Assembly (NCBI GenBank): GCA_000436835.1
Contig: FR889132.1
Coordinates: 1-48,814 of the forward strand
Source: Eubacterium sp. CAG:251
Lineage (GTDB): Bacteria; Bacillota; Clostridia; Oscillospirales; Acutalibacteraceae
DNA length: 48,814 bases
Direction of reading: 5' to 3'
In this document: one piece after another, positions 25,789 through 34,522 of the stretch
How the letters are laid out: the number at the start of each line of letters is the position of its first letter
Numbering within the stretch: the stretch's first letter is position 1
Translations under genes and position numbers: made by a program
The notes under the pieces: model-generated
Told to the model about the DNA's origin: nothing
Seen by the model: only the letters and a program-made list of their open reading frames with translations
Databases searched by the model: none

Positions 25789-26304
25789 ATGCGTGAAATT
25801 TTGGTTGCATATCCGTCAAAGGATACTGCGCTTAAATTGCGCGCTCTTCTTGAGGGTGAGGGCTACGACGTGCCGTATGTTTGCGCAACGGGAGCAAGCG
25901 TGTTGAGTATCGCTCAGGATATGAGCGAAGGCGTTATAGTTTGCGCTGAAGGTCTAAGGGATATGACGGCGGGTAATATTGCCGAGCATCTTCCGCCGGG
26001 GTTTGATATTGTTGCGTTTACACGTGGGGATACGGACAGCTTTATGAGTAACCTTATTTATCTTCCTCTGCCGGTTGACAGGCAGGAGTTTTTAAATACG
26101 GTCGGCGTACTTGTAAACAGTGCTTCAAGCTTTACCAAGCGAAGCGTCAGCGACGAGGACGTTATATCAAAGGCAAAGCTTATTCTCAAAGAAACCAACG
26201 GCTTTTCCGAACTTCAGGCGCATAAATATCTCCAGCGTGAAAGTATGAAAATGGGCAAGAAAATTGCAGTGCTTGCTCAGGAAATAATTAACGATTTTAT
26301 GTAG
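25789..26304 (+). CDS. ANTAR-domain RNA-binding regulator with degenerate receiver domain
   Basis: The protein of about 171 residues has an N-terminal CheY-like domain (1-110) and a C-terminal ANTAR domain (about 121-170: ISKAKLILKETNGFSELQAHKYLQRESM). ANTAR proteins bind twin hexanucleotide hairpins in leaders and prevent termination. The receiver lacks the acidic pair after strand 1 (AYPSKDTA) and a clear phospho-acceptor Asp after strand 3 (VIVCAEGLRDM). It may therefore not be controlled by phosphorylation. The ATG at 25789 has GGTGGAG. It is divergent from the glg operon and upstream of dapF. Confidence 0.88.
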   Translation: MREILVAYPSKDTALKLRALLEGEGYDVPYVCATGASVLSIAQDMSEGVIVCAEGLRDMTAGNIAEHLPPGFDIVAFTRGDTDSFMSNLIYLPLPVDRQEFLNTVGVLVNSASSFTKRSVSDEDVISKAKLILKETNGFSELQAHKYLQRESMKMGKKIAVLAQEIINDFM

Positions 26305-26357
26305 TACATATTTTATTGCAAGCTTTATTGCGATTAATTTTGAAACGGACTGATTTT

Positions 26358-27212
26358 ATGAAATTTACTAAGATGCACGGTTGCGGCAATGATTATATAT
26401 ACATTGATTGCACTGAAGAATTTGTCGAAAATGAGGAAAAGGCGGCAATTATTTTATCTGACCGTCATTTCGGTATCGGCGGCGATGGAATAATTCTTAT
26501 CAAAAAAGGCACAAAGGCTGATTTTGAAATGGTTATGTATAATGCAGACGGCTCAAGAGGTGCAATGTGCGGCAACGGAATAAGATGCGTTGCAAAATAT
26601 TGCTACGACCATAAGCTTACCGATAAAACCACGTTTACTATTGAGTCAATGGGCGCAGTTAAATATATTGACGTTAATGTTGAAAACGGCGAGGTTAAAA
26701 GCGCAAAGGTTGATATGGGTAAGCCGTCGCTTAAAGCAAGCGACATTCCTGTTAATGTAAGCAGCGGTAAAGCGATTGACGAGCCGATTAAAATTCTTGA
26801 CAGGGAATTTAAAATGACCTGCGTTTCTATGGGAAATCCTCATGCCGTTATGTTTATTGACGAGCATCCAAAGGATTTTGACCTTGAAAAATACGGCAAA
26901 GCCTGCGAGGGAAATACGAATATTTTTCCTGACAGAGTTAATGCAGAATTCGCAAAAATAATTGACAGGAATAATATAGAAATGCGAGTTTATGAGCGTG
27001 GCTCCGGCGAAACGCTTGCTTGCGGAACAGGCTCCTGCGCTACTGCCGTTGCCGCAATCACTTTAGGGCTTTGCGATAATGACGTTACCATACACCTTTT
27101 GGGCGGCGACCTTGAAATAAGTTGGAGCGGCGATGTAAACGACAGCGTATTTATGACCGGGCCTGCAAAGGAAGTATTTACGGGCGAAGTCGATTTGAAT
27201 AAATTTGATTAA
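26358..27212 (+). CDS. dapF: Diaminopimelate epimerase
   Basis: The 284-residue enzyme converts LL- to meso-diaminopimelate for lysine and peptidoglycan. The two catalytic cysteines are in GAMCGNGIRC and LACGTGSCATA, and KFTKMHGCGNDYIYID is the canonical start. The ATG at 26358 fits the family; the longer reading frame from 26316 adds unmatched residues. Its ribosome binding site is weak, so it may depend on the ANTAR gene upstream. It is directly followed by dapL. Confidence 0.96.
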   Translation: MKFTKMHGCGNDYIYIDCTEEFVENEEKAAIILSDRHFGIGGDGIILIKKGTKADFEMVMYNADGSRGAMCGNGIRCVAKYCYDHKLTDKTTFTIESMGAVKYIDVNVENGEVKSAKVDMGKPSLKASDIPVNVSSGKAIDEPIKILDREFKMTCVSMGNPHAVMFIDEHPKDFDLEKYGKACEGNTNIFPDRVNAEFAKIIDRNNIEMRVYERGSGETLACGTGSCATAVAAITLGLCDNDVTIHLLGGDLEISWSGDVNDSVFMTGPAKEVFTGEVDLNKFD

Positions 27213-27243
27213 ATATTTGTATTAAATGGAGGTTTAAAATAAT

Positions 27244-28461
27244 ATGAAGATTAATGAGAACTTTTTGAAGATTGAGTCAAGCTATCTTTTCTCAACTGTT
27301 GCCAAGAAGCAGAGAGAGTATCAAGCTGCTCACCCTGAGGCAGACGTTATTCGTCTTTCAATCGGTGATGTAACAAAGCCGCTTGCTCCTGCTGTTATTA
27401 AAGCTATGCACAAGGCAGTTGACGAAATGGCAGACGAGGCTACATTCAGGGGCTATCCGCCTGAGTACGGTTATGATTTTATTCTTGACGCTATTCAAAA
27501 GCATGATTATACAGGCAGAGGAATTGACATTGCCAAGGACGAAATTTTCCTTTCAGACGGCGCTAAGAGCGACTGCGGCAATATCGGAGATATCTTTGCT
27601 GTTGACAATAAGGTTGCTATTTGCGACCCTGTTTATCCTGTGTATGTTGATACAAACGTTATGGCAGGCAGAAGCGGAGATAAAGACGAAAACGGTCTTT
27701 GGTCAAATATTATCTATATGCCATGTACCGCTGAAAATAATTTTACACCTGATCTTCCTAAGGAAGTTCCCGATGTAATTTATCTTTGCTTCCCTAATAA
27801 CCCTACGGGTATGGTTGCTACTAAGGAGCAGCTTAAGAAGTGGGTTGATTATGCAAACGAGCATCATTCTCTTATCCTTTTTGACTCTGCTTATGAGGCA
27901 TTTGTTGTTGAGGAGGGTATTCCAAAGTCAATTTATGAAATTGAAGGCGCAAAGACCTGTGCTATCGAACTTCGTTCTTTTTCTAAGACAGCCGGCTTTA
28001 CGGGTATGCGTTGCGGATATACGGTAGTTCCTAAGGAACTTGTATTTAACGGCACGAGCCTTAATCCGCTTTGGGCAAGACGTCAGGCTACTAAGTTCAA
28101 TGGTGTATCATATATCACTCAAAGAGCTGCAGAGGCTATTTATACAGAAGAAGGACAGAAAGAAATTAAAGAAACACTTGCTTATTATCAAAAGAATGCA
28201 AGAGTTATTTATGACGGACTTTGCGATGCAGGCTTTGAGTGTTACGGCGGTGTAAATTCACCTTATGTTTGGCTCAGAGTTCCTGAAGGTTACACCTCTT
28301 GGGAGTTCTTTGACGAACTTCTTGAAAAATGCCAGGTAGTAGGCACACCGGGTTCAGGCTTCGGCCCAGCAGGTGAAGGCTACTTCCGTTTAACCTCATT
28401 CGGCAATGACGAAAAAACGGTTGAGGCTATCGAAAGAATTAAAAAGGCTTACAAGAAATAA
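27244..28461 (+). CDS. dapL: LL-diaminopimelate aminotransferase
   Basis: The 405-residue PLP enzyme makes LL-diaminopimelate from tetrahydrodipicolinate in one step. It has DVIRLSIGDVTKPLAPAV near the start, CFPNNPTGMVAT, and the PLP-lysine motif SFSKTAGFTGMRCGY. Length fits DapL. It follows dapF by 31 bp with a strong GGAGG, so the last two steps to meso-diaminopimelate are encoded together. This DapL route is common in Clostridia. Confidence 0.96.
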   Translation: MKINENFLKIESSYLFSTVAKKQREYQAAHPEADVIRLSIGDVTKPLAPAVIKAMHKAVDEMADEATFRGYPPEYGYDFILDAIQKHDYTGRGIDIAKDEIFLSDGAKSDCGNIGDIFAVDNKVAICDPVYPVYVDTNVMAGRSGDKDENGLWSNIIYMPCTAENNFTPDLPKEVPDVIYLCFPNNPTGMVATKEQLKKWVDYANEHHSLILFDSAYEAFVVEEGIPKSIYEIEGAKTCAIELRSFSKTAGFTGMRCGYTVVPKELVFNGTSLNPLWARRQATKFNGVSYITQRAAEAIYTEEGQKEIKETLAYYQKNARVIYDGLCDAGFECYGGVNSPYVWLRVPEGYTSWEFFDELLEKCQVVGTPGSGFGPAGEGYFRLTSFGNDEKTVEAIERIKKAYKK

Positions 28462-28490
28462 TTTGATTTTTTAATTATTCATATAACCTA

Positions 28491-28528
28491 CGGGCAGGGA
28501 AAACGCTTCCTTGCCCTCGGGATTTTTA
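28491..28528 (+). terminator. Hairpin and possible terminator between dapL and purC
   Basis: GGGCAGGGAA and TTCCTTGCCC form a 10-bp stem with one G-U pair and a 5-nt loop. Five T follow, starting 6 bases after the stem, so termination may be weak. Confidence 0.5.
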
Positions 28529-28549
28529 AAATAAAGGAGATATTTAAAT

Positions 28550-29260
28550 ATGGAAAAGACTGAACAGCTTTATGAAGGCAAGGCAAAAAAGGTTTGGGCA
28601 ACAGATGACCCTGAAATCGTAATCGTTGATTATAAGGATGATGCAACAGCATTCAACGGTCTTAAAAAGGGCACTATCGTAGGTAAGGGTGTTGTAAACA
28701 ATAAGATGTCTAACTATCTTATGCAGCTTCTTGAAAAGCACGGTGTTCCAACCCATTTTGTTAAGGAACTTTCAGACAGGGAAACAGCAGTAAAGAAGGT
28801 TAAAATTGTTCCGCTTGAGGTTATTATCCGTAATCGTGCAGCAGGCTCAATCTGCAAAAGACTCGGTCTTGAAGAGGGTATGGATTTTGTTCGCCCTTCA
28901 ATCGAATTTTCATATAAAGACGATGACCTCGGCGATCCGCTTATCAACAGCTATCACGCTATTTCCTGCGGTTTTGCAACTCAGGAGGATGTTGACACAA
29001 TTAAAAAGTATGCCTTCAAGGTAAACGAAGTATTAAAAGAATATTTCCTTTCAATCGGCGTTGAGCTTATCGACTTTAAACTTGAATTTGGTAAAACATC
29101 AGACGGCACTATTGTTCTTGCTGACGAAATCAGCCCTGATACCTGCCGTTTTTGGGACAGCAAAACTCACGAAAAGCTTGATAAGGACCGTTTCCGTCGT
29201 GACCTCGGCGGTGTAGAAGACGCTTATGCAGAAATGATGAAGAGAGTAGGACTTGACTAA
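28550..29260 (+). CDS. purC: Phosphoribosylaminoimidazole-succinocarboxamide synthase
   Basis: The 236-residue SAICAR synthetase joins aspartate to CAIR in purine synthesis. Recognisable parts are QLYEGKAKKVWATDDPE, VVNNKMSNYLMQLLE, EVIIRNRAAGS and LVELIDFKLEFG-like ELIDFKLEFGKTSDG. Length is typical of bacterial PurC. Its stop overlaps the purB ATG by one base (TAATG), so the next-but-one purine step is coupled. Confidence 0.97.
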   Translation: MEKTEQLYEGKAKKVWATDDPEIVIVDYKDDATAFNGLKKGTIVGKGVVNNKMSNYLMQLLEKHGVPTHFVKELSDRETAVKKVKIVPLEVIIRNRAAGSICKRLGLEEGMDFVRPSIEFSYKDDDLGDPLINSYHAISCGFATQEDVDTIKKYAFKVNEVLKEYFLSIGVELIDFKLEFGKTSDGTIVLADEISPDTCRFWDSKTHEKLDKDRFRRDLGGVEDAYAEMMKRVGLD

Positions 29261-30693
29261 TGCCAAACGATACATATAATTCACCCTTTAATGCCCGTTA
29301 CGCATCAAAGGAAATGCAATATATCTATTCACCCGATTTTAAGTTCAAAACTTGGAGAAAGCTTTGGATTGCACTTGCAGAGGCTGAAAAGGAACTTGGA
29401 CTTGATATCACTCAGGAGCAAATTGACGAGCTTAAGGCAAATGCCGATAATATCAATTATGATGTTGCAAGAGAGTATGAAAAAAAGTTTCGCCACGATG
29501 TAATGAGCCATGTTCACGCTTACGGCGAGCAGTGTCCAAAGGCTAAGCCTATCATTCATCTCGGCGCAACAAGTTGCTATGTTGGCGATAATACAGATGT
29601 AATCACGATGCGTGAGGCACTTTTGCTTATCAAGAAAAAGCTTGTTAACGCAATTGCGTCTGTTTCTAAATTTGCTGATAAATATAAGGATATGCCTTGC
29701 CTCGGTTTTACTCATTTCCAGCCGGCACAGCCAACTACCGTCGGCAAAAGAGCCACCCTTTGGCTTATGGATTTGGTAATGGATTATGAGGAAATTTGCC
29801 ATGTTATTGACAGCCTTATGCTTTTAGGCTCTAAGGGCACAACGGGTACTCAGGCATCATTCCTTGAACTTTTTGACGGCGACCATAATAAATGTAAGGA
29901 GCTTGACCGTAAAATTGCGGAAAAGATGAATTTTAAATCCTGCTTCCCTGTAAGCGGTCAAACCTATGCAAGAAAGCTTGATACCATAGTTTGCAACTGC
30001 CTTGGCCTTATTGCTCAGTCATGCTGTAAGTTTTCCAACGATTTGAGACTTCTCCAAAATCTTAAGGAAATTGAGGAGCCGTTTGAAAAAAATCAAATAG
30101 GTTCATCTGCAATGGCTTATAAGCGCAATCCTATGAGAAGCGAAAGAATTGCATCTCTTTCACGTTACGTTATGATTGATACGCTCAATCCTGCATGGAC
30201 TGCATCTGCGCAATGGTTTGAAAGAACACTTGACGATTCGGCTAATAAGCGTGTTTCAATTGCAGAGGCATTTCTTGCAACAGACGGTATTCTTGATTTA
30301 TATATCAATGTAACTTCAGGACTTGTTGTATATCCTAAGGTAATAGAGTCAAGACTTATGAGTGAACTTCCGTTTATGGCAACTGAAAACATTATGATGG
30401 ACGCAGTTAAAAAAGGCGGCGACAGGCAGGAATTGCACGAGAAAATTCGTCAGCATTCAATGGCAGCAGGCGCTGTTGTTAAGGTTGAGGGCGGAAAAAA
30501 TGACCTTGTTGACCGTATTGCGGCTGACCCTGCGTTTATGACAACAAAAGAGGAAATCTTGGCTATTCTCAAGCCTGCCAATTTTGTGGGCAGAGCGCCT
30601 GAGCAGACGGCTGATTTCTTAAGCGAGGTTATTAAGCCTATTCTTGATAAGGAAAAAGACCTTCTCGGAATCGACGTTGAAATTAATGTATAA
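29260..30693 (+). CDS. purB: Adenylosuccinate lyase
   Basis: The 477-residue enzyme cleaves SAICAR to AICAR and adenylosuccinate to AMP. The fumarase-superfamily signature GSSAMAYKRNPMRSERI and the region TSCYVGDNTD with FTHFQPAQPTTVGKR are present. Length is normal for the longer Clostridial form. It overlaps purC by one base. Confidence 0.97.
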   Translation: MPNDTYNSPFNARYASKEMQYIYSPDFKFKTWRKLWIALAEAEKELGLDITQEQIDELKANADNINYDVAREYEKKFRHDVMSHVHAYGEQCPKAKPIIHLGATSCYVGDNTDVITMREALLLIKKKLVNAIASVSKFADKYKDMPCLGFTHFQPAQPTTVGKRATLWLMDLVMDYEEICHVIDSLMLLGSKGTTGTQASFLELFDGDHNKCKELDRKIAEKMNFKSCFPVSGQTYARKLDTIVCNCLGLIAQSCCKFSNDLRLLQNLKEIEEPFEKNQIGSSAMAYKRNPMRSERIASLSRYVMIDTLNPAWTASAQWFERTLDDSANKRVSIAEAFLATDGILDLYINVTSGLVVYPKVIESRLMSELPFMATENIMMDAVKKGGDRQELHEKIRQHSMAAGAVVKVEGGKNDLVDRIAADPAFMTTKEEILAILKPANFVGRAPEQTADFLSEVIKPILDKEKDLLGIDVEINV

Positions 30694-30707
30694 TATAGTA
30701 ATAATAT

Positions 30708-30805
30708 AGTAAATTAGTTAAGTGAAAATAATCTTTTGCTCGGTAATTTTTGGTAAAATTCAAAAAATATCCCTGAATTTTGATTGTTTTCACTTAATTT
30801 TTACT
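30708..30805. repeat. Long imperfect inverted repeat downstream of purB
   Basis: Arms 30708-30733 and 30782-30805 share AAGTGAAAA/TTTTCACTT, and an inner stem (AAAATTCA/TGAATTTT, 30755-30762 and 30774-30781) lies within. There is no T-run typical of a terminator. It could be a stabilising 3' structure or a short element remnant. Confidence 0.6.
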
Positions 30806-30875
30806 AATTTTCAAGAAAAATTATCATCTAATTTATACAATTATACAAAAAAATTAAAAAGAATTGCCAAGTGTA

Positions 30876-30903
30876 TTGACAAATAGTATTGTAGTGATAT
30901 ACT
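30876..30903 (+). promoter_or_regulatory. Promoter of the small membrane protein - YhgE pair
   Basis: TTGACA (30876-30881) and TATACT (30898-30903) are separated by 16 bp, 30 bp before the start codon. Confidence 0.75.
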
Positions 30904-30933
30904 AATTGTAATAATTTAGAAAGGGTAGTTTGT

Positions 30934-31431
30934 ATGGACGAATTTCAAAAGGAAGAAGAGTTCCTTTTTGAAGAAAATGAAGAAAATATCGTAATCAAAT
31001 ATAAGCTTCTGCGCAGTTTGATTATTAAACATTATAATCGAGGATGCAAATATCTTGAAATTGCAAAGGTCGTTTGTGCAGCATTTTTCTTGATTTTTAC
31101 GGCGGTAGGTCTTGCAGTTTGCTCAAACGGAGGCAGTAAGTCATTCTGGCTTGTGTTGTGGATAATCTTAATTTTCGTGCTTGTCAATATCTTTCTGATT
31201 ACCGATTATTGCAAATATCTTGTAAAATCAAAAGTTATTCCGTATCTTGAGGACGATAATCAAATAGAGTTCGGCGAGTATTCGATTTTTTCTGACGATG
31301 AGGAAGAGGACGAGGATTACAAAGAATTTGAAAAAGAGCAGCAGGAGAAAAAACTGATAAAACAGCTCAAAAAGGAACAGAAGAAAAAGATTAAGGAAAA
31401 TAAACGTAAGAACGGGAGGGCAAAAAAGTGA
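30934..31431 (+). CDS. Small charged membrane protein of unknown function
   Basis: The 165-residue protein has an acidic N-terminus (residues 1-18), two membrane segments (about 46-65 and 71-90) and a highly charged C-terminus. The C-terminus is an acidic stretch (FSDDEEEDEDYKEF) followed by a Lys/Gln/Glu-rich region (about 130-165) likely to form a helix or coiled coil. I do not recognise the family. It overlaps the YhgE/Pip gene by 4 nt, so it may be a partner of that membrane protein. Confidence 0.75.
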   Translation: MDEFQKEEEFLFEENEENIVIKYKLLRSLIIKHYNRGCKYLEIAKVVCAAFFLIFTAVGLAVCSNGGSKSFWLVLWIILIFVLVNIFLITDYCKYLVKSKVIPYLEDDNQIEFGEYSIFSDDEEEDEDYKEFEKEQQEKKLIKQLKKEQKKKIKENKRKNGRAKK

Positions 31432-33566
31432 AAAATATATTTAAGATATATAAGCGAGATTTAAAGAAAATTTTTACTAATTCTATGGCGATTATTCTTG
31501 CGGTCGGTATTGCAGTTTTGCCGTCTCTTTACGCTTGGTTTAATATTTATGCCAACTGGGACCCTTATGGCCCTGCAAGTACAGGCAATATGAAAGTGGC
31601 TGTTGTTATTAATGACGAGGGCTACGAATTTAAAGGAGTAGAAATTAACGTCGGTGACCAAATTAAAAGTAATTTGAAAGCCAACGATATGATAGATTGG
31701 CAGTTCGTTTCTAAAGAAAGGGCGGTAAACGGAATTGAGGCGGGCGATTATTATGCCGGTATTGAAATTCCAAAAGGCTTCAGTAAATCGCTTACAAGTA
31801 TTATGACTAAAAACTTTAAGCAGCCTAAAATCACCTATTATGCAAACGAAAAGAAAAACGCAATTGCCACAAAGATTACCGATAAGGTAGTTCAAACAAT
31901 TCAAACAGAGGTTAACGAGTCGTTTGTCACAACCGTAATTAACCTTGTAAATAAGCTTTTGGGTACTGTTATTGAGCAGGGAAAGAAGGAAGGAACAAAT
32001 ATATTCCAAAATCTTCAAAATCAAATTGATTCCGCTCAGTCGGCAGTAAAATCGGTTGAAAAAACAATTGATGGGTTTGAGGGCGTTATGGAAGTTGCGC
32101 AAGACCTTAACAAATCATTGAGCAAAACCGACCTCAGTGCGATTTTGGGTGACACAAAGACTGTTGTCAGCGATACTGAAGATGCAATTAAGGTTGCAGA
32201 AAGCAGTGTTGACGCTGTTACCTCATCTGTCGGTGACGTGCTTAAATCGTCAAGCAAGAAGCTTGCAAATTCAGCAAACAATCTTAAAAAAATAAATGAT
32301 ACAAATTCTGACAAGGCGCAGGCGGAAATCAAGTCTGTTCTTGCAGAGTGTGCGCAGGCAAGAAAGGAACTTCAGGCAATTGTGCCGGCTCTTGAAAAGG
32401 TAAATGATAATTTGCCAAAGCCGCTTAGTTCGGTCAAAGCACTTATAAAGGTGCTCAAAACCGCAGATTCAAGGCTCGGCGGTGTAGAAAATGAACTTAA
32501 TAAAATTCTTAAAGGCGATACTTCTAAGAAAATCAACGACGTTGCCGATAAGCTTATATCCGTATCAACTACGCTTGATTCAAGCCTTTCAACATATACC
32601 AAGGAAATTAAGCCTCAGCTTGACAAAACGGTTGACAGCCTTCTTGATGTGCTTTTTGACGTGTCTAATCTTTTGACTACCGTTGAAAATCAGTCACCTC
32701 AGCTTAATACCCTTGTTAAATCTCTTAACGGTTCTATTGAGGCAGGCGACGACCTTTTGACTTCGCTCCATTCTCTTATCAGCAATTGTGCAAAGCAACT
32801 TGAAAATCTTTCAAAGAAGCTCGACGGTTTGGGCGACAGCGAGATTGTTAATACTCTTATGAATTTGACTGAGGGTAATTCAGACGAGCTCGGCTCTTTC
32901 ATTGCCTGTCCGGTAAAGGTTAATACCGATAAGATTTACGGTATCGATAATTACGGCTCGGCAATGGCGCCGTTTTACAGTACGCTTGCACTTTGGGTCG
33001 GCGCAATTATTCTTGTGGCTCTTGTTAAACCTAAGGTTGCAAATAAAAAAGAAATCGGCAACATTAAGCCGAGGGAGGAATATTTCGGCAGGTCACTTAT
33101 ATTCCTTACAATATCGCTCGTTCAAGGGCTAATTATTTGCCTCGGGGATCTCTATTTCTTAAAGATACAATGTTATCACCCGGTTAAGTTTATTTTTGCC
33201 GGCTTATGCGCTTCATTTGTATTTACGTTCTTTATTTATTCACTTGTTGCCGCTTGGGGCGATATCGGCAAGGCAGTTGCGGTTATTTTGCTTGTTGTTC
33301 AGCTTGGCGGCTGCGGCGGTACATTCCCGATTGATGTAACACCCGCATTCTTTAGGGCAATCAACCCTTATTTGCCGTACACTTTTGTTATTGACGCACT
33401 CAGAGAATGTGTTTGCGGCACATACGGCAATAATTATTGGGTTTGTCTCGGTAAGCTTTTTGTTTACTTCTTTATCGGACTTCTTATCGGTACACTCTTC
33501 AGATATCTTTTCCGCAAGCCGATGCGCTTCTTTGAGAAGAAAGTCGAAGAAACCGGACTTTTATAA
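31428..33566 (+). CDS. YhgE/Pip-family membrane protein (ABC-2-type permease-like)
   Basis: The 712-residue protein has an N-terminal membrane segment (about 18-40), a large extracellular region to about 520 and a C-terminal block of five to six membrane segments. NSMAIILAVGIAVLPSLYAWFNIYANWDPYG is the typical start of YhgE/phage-infection-protein relatives. The central part (about 190-490) is rich in heptad-like repeats (KSVEKTIDGFE, LNKILKGDTSKKIND), so it is probably a long coiled coil. Relatives include phage receptor Pip and EsaA-like secretion proteins. It starts at GTG with GGAGGG upstream. Confidence 0.88.
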   Translation: MKNIFKIYKRDLKKIFTNSMAIILAVGIAVLPSLYAWFNIYANWDPYGPASTGNMKVAVVINDEGYEFKGVEINVGDQIKSNLKANDMIDWQFVSKERAVNGIEAGDYYAGIEIPKGFSKSLTSIMTKNFKQPKITYYANEKKNAIATKITDKVVQTIQTEVNESFVTTVINLVNKLLGTVIEQGKKEGTNIFQNLQNQIDSAQSAVKSVEKTIDGFEGVMEVAQDLNKSLSKTDLSAILGDTKTVVSDTEDAIKVAESSVDAVTSSVGDVLKSSSKKLANSANNLKKINDTNSDKAQAEIKSVLAECAQARKELQAIVPALEKVNDNLPKPLSSVKALIKVLKTADSRLGGVENELNKILKGDTSKKINDVADKLISVSTTLDSSLSTYTKEIKPQLDKTVDSLLDVLFDVSNLLTTVENQSPQLNTLVKSLNGSIEAGDDLLTSLHSLISNCAKQLENLSKKLDGLGDSEIVNTLMNLTEGNSDELGSFIACPVKVNTDKIYGIDNYGSAMAPFYSTLALWVGAIILVALVKPKVANKKEIGNIKPREEYFGRSLIFLTISLVQGLIICLGDLYFLKIQCYHPVKFIFAGLCASFVFTFFIYSLVAAWGDIGKAVAVILLVVQLGGCGGTFPIDVTPAFFRAINPYLPYTFVIDALRECVCGTYGNNYWVCLGKLFVYFFIGLLIGTLFRYLFRKPMRFFEKKVEETGLL

Positions 33567-33572
33567 AAATAT

Positions 33573-33608
33573 AAAAGACATTCGCAAATAAAAGCGAATG
33601 TCTTTTTT
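33573..33608 (+). terminator. Intrinsic terminator after the YhgE/Pip gene
   Basis: AAAAGACATTCGC and GCGAATGTCTTTT form a perfect 13-bp stem with an 8-nt loop followed by T residues. Confidence 0.92.
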
Positions 33609-33642
33609 GTGGAAATACGGCAGATTTAATATTAAAATATAC

Positions 33643-33671
33643 TTTACTTTATACCTAAACAATGCTATACT
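33643..33671 (+). promoter_or_regulatory. Promoter of hpt
   Basis: TTTACT (33643-33648) and TATACT (33666-33671) are separated by 17 bp, with the start codon 31 bp downstream. Confidence 0.65.
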
Positions 33672-33702
33672 TTAACGGTAATGAAAACAGAGAGGTAATA
33701 CT

Positions 33703-34242
33703 ATGCATCAGGACGTTGAACAGATACTTGTGACCGAGGAAGAACTTAATAAAATTGCACATCGCTTGGCAGCGCAGATTACGAAAGATTATGAAGGCAA
33801 GAAGCTTTTGCTCATAGGTGTTCTTAAAGGCTCAATTTACTTTTTTACCGACCTTTCAAGATATATTGACCTGCCGTGTAATATTGATTTTATTCAGGCC
33901 TCAAGCTATGGCTCAGGCACTGTTTCAAGCGGCAATATCAATATTATCAAGGATGTTGCAGATGATTTGACGGGATTTGATGTTTTGCTTGTGGAGGATA
34001 TTCTTGATACGGGCAACACGCTTAAATATATTCACGATATGCTTTCTAAGCGTAATCCCGAATCTATAGGAGTTGTTACCCTTCTTGATAAGCCGGCAAG
34101 GCGTATCGCCGATATCAAGGCTGACTATGTAGGTACTGACGTGCCTGACGCTTTCGTTGTAGGCTACGGTCTTGATTATGACCAGTATTATCGTAATTTG
34201 CCGTATATCGGTGTGCTTAAAAAGAGCATATACGAAAAATAA
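33703..34242 (+). CDS. hpt: Hypoxanthine phosphoribosyltransferase
   Basis: The 179-residue salvage enzyme makes IMP or GMP from hypoxanthine or guanine and PRPP. The PRPP-binding motif VLLVEDILDTGNTL and the LIGVLKGSIYFFTDL segment are clear, and VVGYGLDYDQYYRNLPYIGVL is the typical C-terminus. It stands alone between the YhgE terminator and the cobalamin riboswitch. It has no visible link to B12. Confidence 0.96.
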   Translation: MHQDVEQILVTEEELNKIAHRLAAQITKDYEGKKLLLIGVLKGSIYFFTDLSRYIDLPCNIDFIQASSYGSGTVSSGNINIIKDVADDLTGFDVLLVEDILDTGNTLKYIHDMLSKRNPESIGVVTLLDKPARRIADIKADYVGTDVPDAFVVGYGLDYDQYYRNLPYIGVLKKSIYEK

Positions 34243-34264
34243 TTGAATTTCTCAAATTGAATAA

Positions 34265-34432
34265 CAGACGGTTTTCTCCTTTTGCGAGAAATTAAAAGGG
34301 AATTGGGTTAGACTCCCAAGCAACAGCCATTACCGTATTTGATGAAGAAAAATCATCAGCCATTGGGAAACCGAGAAGGCGATTTTTTAAGCAATGCTAT
34401 ATCATAAGTCGGGAGACCTGCCGCAAACTTAA
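34265..34432 (+). ncRNA. Cobalamin (adenosylcobalamin-type) riboswitch
   Basis: The conserved blocks appear in order: AAAAGGGAA-TTGGGT, then ACTCCCAAGCAACAGCC (B12-box region), GATGAAG, then GCCATTGGGAAACCGAGAAGGCG, and finally AGTCGGGAGACCTGCCG. This layout is typical of the cobalamin riboswitch. It lies in the leader of two secreted-protein genes and is followed by an expression-platform hairpin at 34493-34522. Cobalamin should reduce expression. The ligand form and exact ends are approximate. Confidence 0.93.
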
Positions 34433-34492
34433 ATTCAGCTTTTGGGCAATGGAAAGCAATGATTTAAAAGTCCGTACTATTATTGCGCATTT

Positions 34493-34522
34493 TCCTCTGT
34501 CCTAAGCGACGGAGGATTTTTT
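34493..34522 (+). terminator. Riboswitch expression platform: terminator hairpin that also masks the RBS
   Basis: TCCTCTGTC (34493-34501) and GACGGAGGA (34508-34516) pair over 9 bp with one G-U, followed by six T and then the ATG at 34523. GGAGGA in the 3' arm is the ribosome binding site for the next gene. The same fold could stop transcription and hide the start site. Confidence 0.82.

Noticed and set aside
28462..28549. Purine (PreQ1/guanine-type) riboswitch before purC
   Set aside because: The hairpin lacks the conserved loop sequences and is more like a weak terminator.
30694..30933. Riboswitch or purine-responsive leader after purB
   Set aside because: Only the inverted repeat and a promoter are visible; no conserved aptamer blocks occur.
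31428..33566. Type VII secretion or toxin cluster around the YhgE/Pip protein
   Set aside because: No WXG100, EssC or LXG-type gene is nearby; only the small charged protein accompanies it.
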